This document shows positions 60,522 through 64,000 of a stretch of DNA of 64,000 bases, piece after piece. Origin of the DNA: Burkholderiales bacterium. Its GTDB lineage: Bacteria; Pseudomonadota; Gammaproteobacteria; Burkholderiales; SG8-41. The stretch covers positions 1-64,000 of the forward strand of contig JAHCAG010000016.1 of NCBI GenBank assembly GCA_019635015.1, written 5' to 3'. The notes under the pieces were generated by a model. The model did no database searches, was not told where the DNA came from, and was given only the letters and a program-made list of their open reading frames with translations. How positions within the stretch are numbered: position 1 is the first letter of the stretch; each line of letters opens with the position of its first letter. The position numbers and the translations under genes are program-made.

Positions 60522-61538
60522 ATGAGGATACTGGTATATGGCGCCGGCGCGATCGGCGGATTCCTGGGCGCGCGGCTGACACATGCCGGCGAGGACGTGA
60601 CGCTGGTGGCGCGCGGTGCGCAGTACGAGGCGCTGGCGAACCGTGGCGTGATCCTGGAGGGGCCGCGCAGCGGGCTGCCCGATCCGGTGAAGGTGCGTGT
60701 GTGCAAACCCGGCGAAGAAAAAGGGCCTTACGACGTGGTGTTCGTGACGCTCAAGTCGCAGCAGATCGCCGCGGCGGCGCAGCATCTGCGCGGGCTGGTG
60801 GCGAAGGACGGCGTATTCGTGTTCCCGCAGAACGGCATTCCCTGGTGGTACTTCCAGGGCATCGACTCGAAGTTCAAGGGCGCGCAGCTGAAGTCCGTGG
60901 ATCCGGACGGCACGCTGTCGAGGACCTTTGCGCCGGAGATGATCATCGGCGGCACCTCGATCAAGCCCGCCGACCTGGTCGAGCCGGGCCGCATCCGCCT
61001 GCCGGATGCCGAGACCGATGCGTTGGTGATCGGCGAGATCAACCACCGCGTGACACCGCGGGTGCAGGCCATCGCCGACATGGCGACCCGCGCCGGCTGG
61101 ACCGGGCGCGTGTCGGATGATGTGCGCAAGGTGAAATGGAACAAGCTGCTGTCCAACGCGGTATGGAATCCGCTGGGCGCAATCACCCAGTCAACGGCGC
61201 GCGAGTGTGCGGAATTTCCGGGCACCCGGCCGCTGGCTGTGGCGCTGATGCGGGAAGTGATTGCGGTCGCCGCGGCCGTCGGCACGACGCTGGACGCCAA
61301 TGCCGAGGCGCTGGTTGACGGTGCGGCGAAGCGCGTGTCGCTGCCGACCTCGACGCTGCAGGATGTGCGCGCCGGGCGGCCGCTGGAAATGGACGCCATC
61401 GTCAACGCGGTGCTCGAACTCGGACAGATGACCGGCGTCGCGACGCCGTCGCTGGACGTGGTCGCGGCCTGCGTCAAACTGCTCAACAAGCGGATCAGTG
61501 ATGACCGCGTGGCGGTAAGGCCGGTCAAATTGCAGTGA
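60522..61538 (+). CDS. Ketopantoate reductase family protein (PanE/ApbA-like)
   Basis: 338 residues. The N-terminal Rossmann motif is MRILVYGAGAIGGFLGARL. The catalytic lysine region is DDVRKVKWNKLLSNAVWNPLGA, and KPGEEKGPYDVVFVTLKSQQ is typical. It likely reduces a 2-keto acid with NADPH; whether it acts on ketopantoate is uncertain since this family has many paralogues. Divergent from the lipoprotein gene. Its stop lies in the heptamer-type repeat. Confidence 0.8.
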   Translation: MRILVYGAGAIGGFLGARLTHAGEDVTLVARGAQYEALANRGVILEGPRSGLPDPVKVRVCKPGEEKGPYDVVFVTLKSQQIAAAAQHLRGLVAKDGVFVFPQNGIPWWYFQGIDSKFKGAQLKSVDPDGTLSRTFAPEMIIGGTSIKPADLVEPGRIRLPDAETDALVIGEINHRVTPRVQAIADMATRAGWTGRVSDDVRKVKWNKLLSNAVWNPLGAITQSTARECAEFPGTRPLAVALMREVIAVAAAVGTTLDANAEALVDGAAKRVSLPTSTLQDVRAGRPLEMDAIVNAVLELGQMTGVATPSLDVVAACVKLLNKRISDDRVAVRPVKLQ

Positions 61539-61600
61539 TGAGCGGAACGGCGGAGCGCTGCAGCGCCTGCGCTCCGCGTTCAACACCCATCGTTCATCGC
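61536..61600. repeat. Heptamer-type palindromic element with strong central hairpin, copy 5
   Basis: The left arm contains GTGATGAGCGGAACGGCGGA and the right arm ends CATCGTTCATCGC. GAACGGCGGAGCGC (61545-61558) pairs with GCGCTCCGCGTTC (61569-61581), one bulged base. It lies between the convergent stops of the PanE-like and aldo/keto reductase genes and may act as a bidirectional terminator. Confidence 0.65.
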
Positions 61601-61605
61601 TGCTC

Positions 61606-62568
61606 TTACAGCAGCGGGTCGATAAACGCCGTCATCCGCTTGCGCATCGCCGCATCCGGCAGCCGGCCGCGTCCCGCGTTCAGGTTGTCGACCATGTATT
61701 CGACCTTGTCGGTGCCGGGGATCACGATGTTGACGGCGGGATTGGCCAGCAGGTACTTCAGGAAGAACTGGCCCCAGGTCGTGGCGTCGAATTCGGCGGC
61801 CCAGTCCGGCACCGGCTTGCCCTTCACAGCGCGGAAGAGCTGGGCGCGACCGAAGGGCAGGTTGCACATCAAGGCTGTTCCGGTGTCGGCCGCGGCGGCG
61901 AGAAGCCGGTCCTCGACGCTGCGTTCGGCCATCGAGTAGTTGACCTGGATGAAATCGAGCTTGTCCTGCTGCATGATTTCGATCAGCCGCGCATTGGCGT
62001 CCGCCTGCCGCTGCGAATGGGTCACGCCGATGTAGCGGAAAATGCCCTGCTGCTTCCATTCGCGCACCATCGCCAGCTGCGAGGCAACCATGCCGCGGTC
62101 GAGGAAACCGACGTTGTGCATCAGCATCAGGTCGATTTTCGGCGACTGCAGGCGCTGCTGCGACTGTTTCATCTGCGCGGCAAAGGCGTCGTTGTCGTTG
62201 GAACGGACCTTGGTCGCGAGGAAAACCCGGTCGCGCAGTTTCGCCGCGGCGAGCAGATCGCCGACCACGCTTTCCGCCGTGCCGTAGGACGGCGCTGTGT
62301 CGATGAGTTTCGCGCCGCCGTCGAGCATGGTGCGGATCACCTGGGTGCGTTCGGCGCGTTTTTCAGTGTCGTTGCCGATGTCGAAAATGATCGCGGTGCC
62401 GAGCCCGATCACCGGCAGCATTTCGCCGCTTTTCGGGATCTTGCGGCTGAGCAGGGGTTTGGCCGCGGCCTGGGCCAGCGACAGGCCGGGCAGTGCTGCG
62501 GCGGCGGTCAGTCCGGCGCCCATTGCAAGCACGGCACGGCGTGTATATAAGTTATTGATTTTATTCAT
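61606..62568 (-). CDS. Tat-exported aldo/keto reductase, paralogue
   Basis: 320 residues. The N-terminus has a twin-arginine signal (LYTRRAVLAMGAGLTAAAAL), ending in LAQAAA. The AKR core includes GLGTAIIFDIG, LIDTAPSYGTAESVVG, the lysine in FLATKV and the histidine in LMLMHNVGFL. Its first residues (MNKINNLYT) are encoded by a copy of the AT-rich motif. It starts 4 bp after the ATP/ADP-carrier-like gene on the same strand. Confidence 0.85.
   Translation of the reverse strand: MNKINNLYTRRAVLAMGAGLTAAAALPGLSLAQAAAKPLLSRKIPKSGEMLPVIGLGTAIIFDIGNDTEKRAERTQVIRTMLDGGAKLIDTAPSYGTAESVVGDLLAAAKLRDRVFLATKVRSNDNDAFAAQMKQSQQRLQSPKIDLMLMHNVGFLDRGMVASQLAMVREWKQQGIFRYIGVTHSQRQADANARLIEIMQQDKLDFIQVNYSMAERSVEDRLLAAAADTGTALMCNLPFGRAQLFRAVKGKPVPDWAAEFDATTWGQFFLKYLLANPAVNIVIPGTDKVEYMVDNLNAGRGRLPDAAMRKRMTAFIDPLL
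62546..62565 (-). repeat. AT-rich dispersed motif at the carrier/reductase junction
   Basis: TATAAGTTATTGATTTTATT on the plus strand. Read on the minus strand it lies just after the stop of the carrier gene (62573) and within the first codons of the reductase. It is the copy closest to an AATAAAATCAATAACTTATA consensus. Confidence 0.6.
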
Positions 62569-62572
62569 AAAA

Positions 62573-63901
62573 TTACTTCTCCGCAGAGGTGGATGAAGAA
62601 TCCTTGGGCGAGCGTCGTTCGTGTTCGCGGCCGAGCAGCAGGGCGAGCGCGAGCCAGCCTGCAGCCACCGGTACTGTGGCCAGCGAAATCGTCGAGGGTT
62701 CCATGCCGCTGCCGCGCAGCGCGTGATAGAGCCAGCCGCTGGCAGCGTCGCCGCCGCGGAACACGACGTTGTCGATCACGTACTTGGCCTTGTACTTTTC
62801 CTCCCGCCCGAGCACGGTGAACAGCACTTCGCGCGCTGGATTCGAAATGGCGAAGTTTGCCGCGCGCTGCAATGCCTGGAAGGCAATCACCACCCACAGC
62901 ATCGGCGTCAGCGCCAGCGCGAGGAAACCGGCGGCGAAGACCAGCGGCAGGAAAGCCGCGGCGGGTCCGGCACCGAAACGCCGGATCAGCCTGCCGGTTG
63001 CGAGAAATTGCACAAGGATGGTGAGCAGGCTCACCGCGAGGTCGATGCGCGCGAATATCGCGGTGCGGTGGTTGGGGTCGTCGCTGAGGGCTGCCACGAT
63101 GCCCAGTTGCTGGAAATAGAGGAAGGTCCCGGCCATCGACAGCAGCGCCACCCACAACGCGATGCCGGCGAGGTAGGGGGAGCGCAGCACCATCATCAGG
63201 CCGGAAATCCAGCCGCCGCCCAGTCCGGCTTCCGGCGGTGCGCCCGCGGCTTGCGGCGCCTCGCCTTCGCCGGCCTTCAGTGATGGCGCGGCTGCTTCAA
63301 GACGCATCGCGCAAAACACCGCGGCTTCCAGCAGCACTAGGGCGATCAGCAGCAGGTTGGCGCGGCCCAGCGATTCGGCCAGCGTGACGGCGATCAGCGG
63401 GCCGAGCAGCGCGCCGGCGGAGCCGCCGGCGGCAATGAAGCCGAACAGGCGCTTGCCCTGTTCCGAGCGGTAGAGGTCCGCCATGAAAGACCAGAACACC
63501 GACACAGCGAACAGGTTGAAGACGCTGATCCAGACGAAGAACACGCGTGCGGTTTCGGCCATCCCCACCCTGAAGGTCAGCAGCAGCCAGAAGATCAGGA
63601 TGTTGGCGGCGAAGAAATGGTAGACCAGCGGAATGAAGCGGCGCCGCGGCACACGGGCGACGAGGGCGCCGAACAGCGGCACCGCGGCCAGCATCACGAA
63701 AAATGTCGCGGTGAACAGCCAGGGCAGGTTCCTGATGCCGCCGGCGAGGCCCATCTCGTCGCGCACCGGCCGCAGCACGTAGTAGGCGGCAAGCAGGAAG
63801 AAGAAATAGGCGAAGGACCACAACAGCGCCCGGGTTTCGCCCGGTTTCACCGGGGCCACACGCGCAAGCCAGCGTTCAGTCAGCGTCGGGGATGCATTCA
63901 T
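62573..63901 (-). CDS. MFS-type transporter resembling ATP/ADP carrier proteins
   Basis: 442 residues with about 12 helices. The start (LARVAPVKPGETRALLWSFAYFFFLLAAYYVLRPVRDEMG) matches the NTT/AAA-type MFS group, notably YYVLRPVRDE. LALTPMLWVVIAFQALQRAANFAISNPAREVLFTVLGREEKYKAK is typical of the C-terminal half. The substrate in free-living bacteria is unknown; it need not be ATP. It heads an operon with the downstream Tat reductase. Confidence 0.8.
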   Translation of the reverse strand: MNASPTLTERWLARVAPVKPGETRALLWSFAYFFFLLAAYYVLRPVRDEMGLAGGIRNLPWLFTATFFVMLAAVPLFGALVARVPRRRFIPLVYHFFAANILIFWLLLTFRVGMAETARVFFVWISVFNLFAVSVFWSFMADLYRSEQGKRLFGFIAAGGSAGALLGPLIAVTLAESLGRANLLLIALVLLEAAVFCAMRLEAAAPSLKAGEGEAPQAAGAPPEAGLGGGWISGLMMVLRSPYLAGIALWVALLSMAGTFLYFQQLGIVAALSDDPNHRTAIFARIDLAVSLLTILVQFLATGRLIRRFGAGPAAAFLPLVFAAGFLALALTPMLWVVIAFQALQRAANFAISNPAREVLFTVLGREEKYKAKYVIDNVVFRGGDAASGWLYHALRGSGMEPSTISLATVPVAAGWLALALLLGREHERRSPKDSSSTSAEK

Positions 63902-64000
63902 CGTGTTGGCGCGGAAGTCCGGTGGAGGCGGGATGGAACCGAGTATAAACGCAGCCTGCAGCCGCGGGTCCGCCAGCCTTTGACGCCGCCGGATGAAAGT
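63902..64000. other. Upstream region of the carrier gene, cut by the window edge
   Basis: 99 bp without a recognisable gene. The sequence TTATACTCGG on the minus strand (near 63940-63950) could contain a -10 box (TATACT) for the carrier gene. Confidence 0.35.

Overview
The window is a GC-rich bacterial chromosome segment, most likely from a betaproteobacterium (Burkholderiales, Rhodocyclales or a relative). The evidence is the gene order tig-clpP-clpX-lon-tRNA-ppiD-fabI, the order gloB-methyltransferase-rnhA-dnaQ, hopanoid genes hpnC-hpnD, sigma70-type promoters, and seven tRNA genes that all encode CCA. It is mostly ordinary core chromosome, with an iron-acquisition island near 37.6-46.3 kb and a mobile/toxin-antitoxin patch near 54.7-57.0 kb.

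Layout. 0-1.1 kb: squalene/hopanoid synthesis on the minus strand. 1.3-9.6 kb: tRNA-Leu, the proteostasis genes tig, clpP, clpX and lon, tRNA-Val and tRNA-Asp, and ppiD. 9.7-17.1 kb: fabI and a divergent peptide-type ABC transporter whose two ATPases are fused. 17.1-23.5 kb: mltD, gloB, a methyltransferase, rnhA, dnaQ, tal and nudC. 23.6-26.7 kb: tRNA-Val, a D-amino-acid dehydrogenase, gltX, tRNA-Ala and tRNA-Glu. 26.9-30.9 kb: a UGSC-family selenoprotein with an in-frame UGA and a SECIS-like hairpin, its translationally coupled partner, small membrane or exported proteins and a bactofilin. 31.0-37.6 kb: LysR regulator, MFS carrier, tRNA-Pro, queuosine-precursor-type transporter, GST, dienelactone hydrolase, CoxG-like and XdhC-like proteins. 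37.6-46.3 kb: Fur-box-controlled iron genes (bfd, bfr, a Fiu-type receptor, an FMN hydroxyacid oxidase, a PiuC-type hydroxylase, tonB-exbB-exbD). The tonB operon continues into a paralogue of ribosomal protein S4 flanked by two related small proteins. 46.4-54.7 kb: 3-hydroxyisobutyrate-type dehydrogenase, NUDIX, metallo-beta-lactamase-fold protein, PAS-GGDEF cyclase, rnk, a hydroxyacid dehydrogenase, a divergent SDR and a membrane protein. 54.7-57.0 kb: three-gene DUF433/DUF5615 toxin-antitoxin-like operon, a truncated RDD gene, an IS3-family element lacking orfA, and a second transposon remnant. 57.0-64.0 kb: aminotransferase, lipoproteins, two Tat-signal aldo/keto reductases, a ketopantoate-reductase-like protein and an ATP/ADP-carrier-like MFS protein.

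The strongest unusual signal is the selenoprotein at 26884-27423. A TGA at codon 97 lies inside a U-G-S-C motif, the same frame continues for 82 further codons, and a bacterial SECIS-like stem-loop follows directly. Two dispersed short-sequence families also stand out. One is an AT-rich motif (core AAAAACAA..AGTTATA) that occurs eight times, five of them just downstream of a stop codon in the sense orientation. The other is a palindromic element built of 7-bp units (GATGAGY/RCTCATC); one copy encodes the linker that joins the two ATPase halves of the ABC transporter, and others form gene ends or starts.
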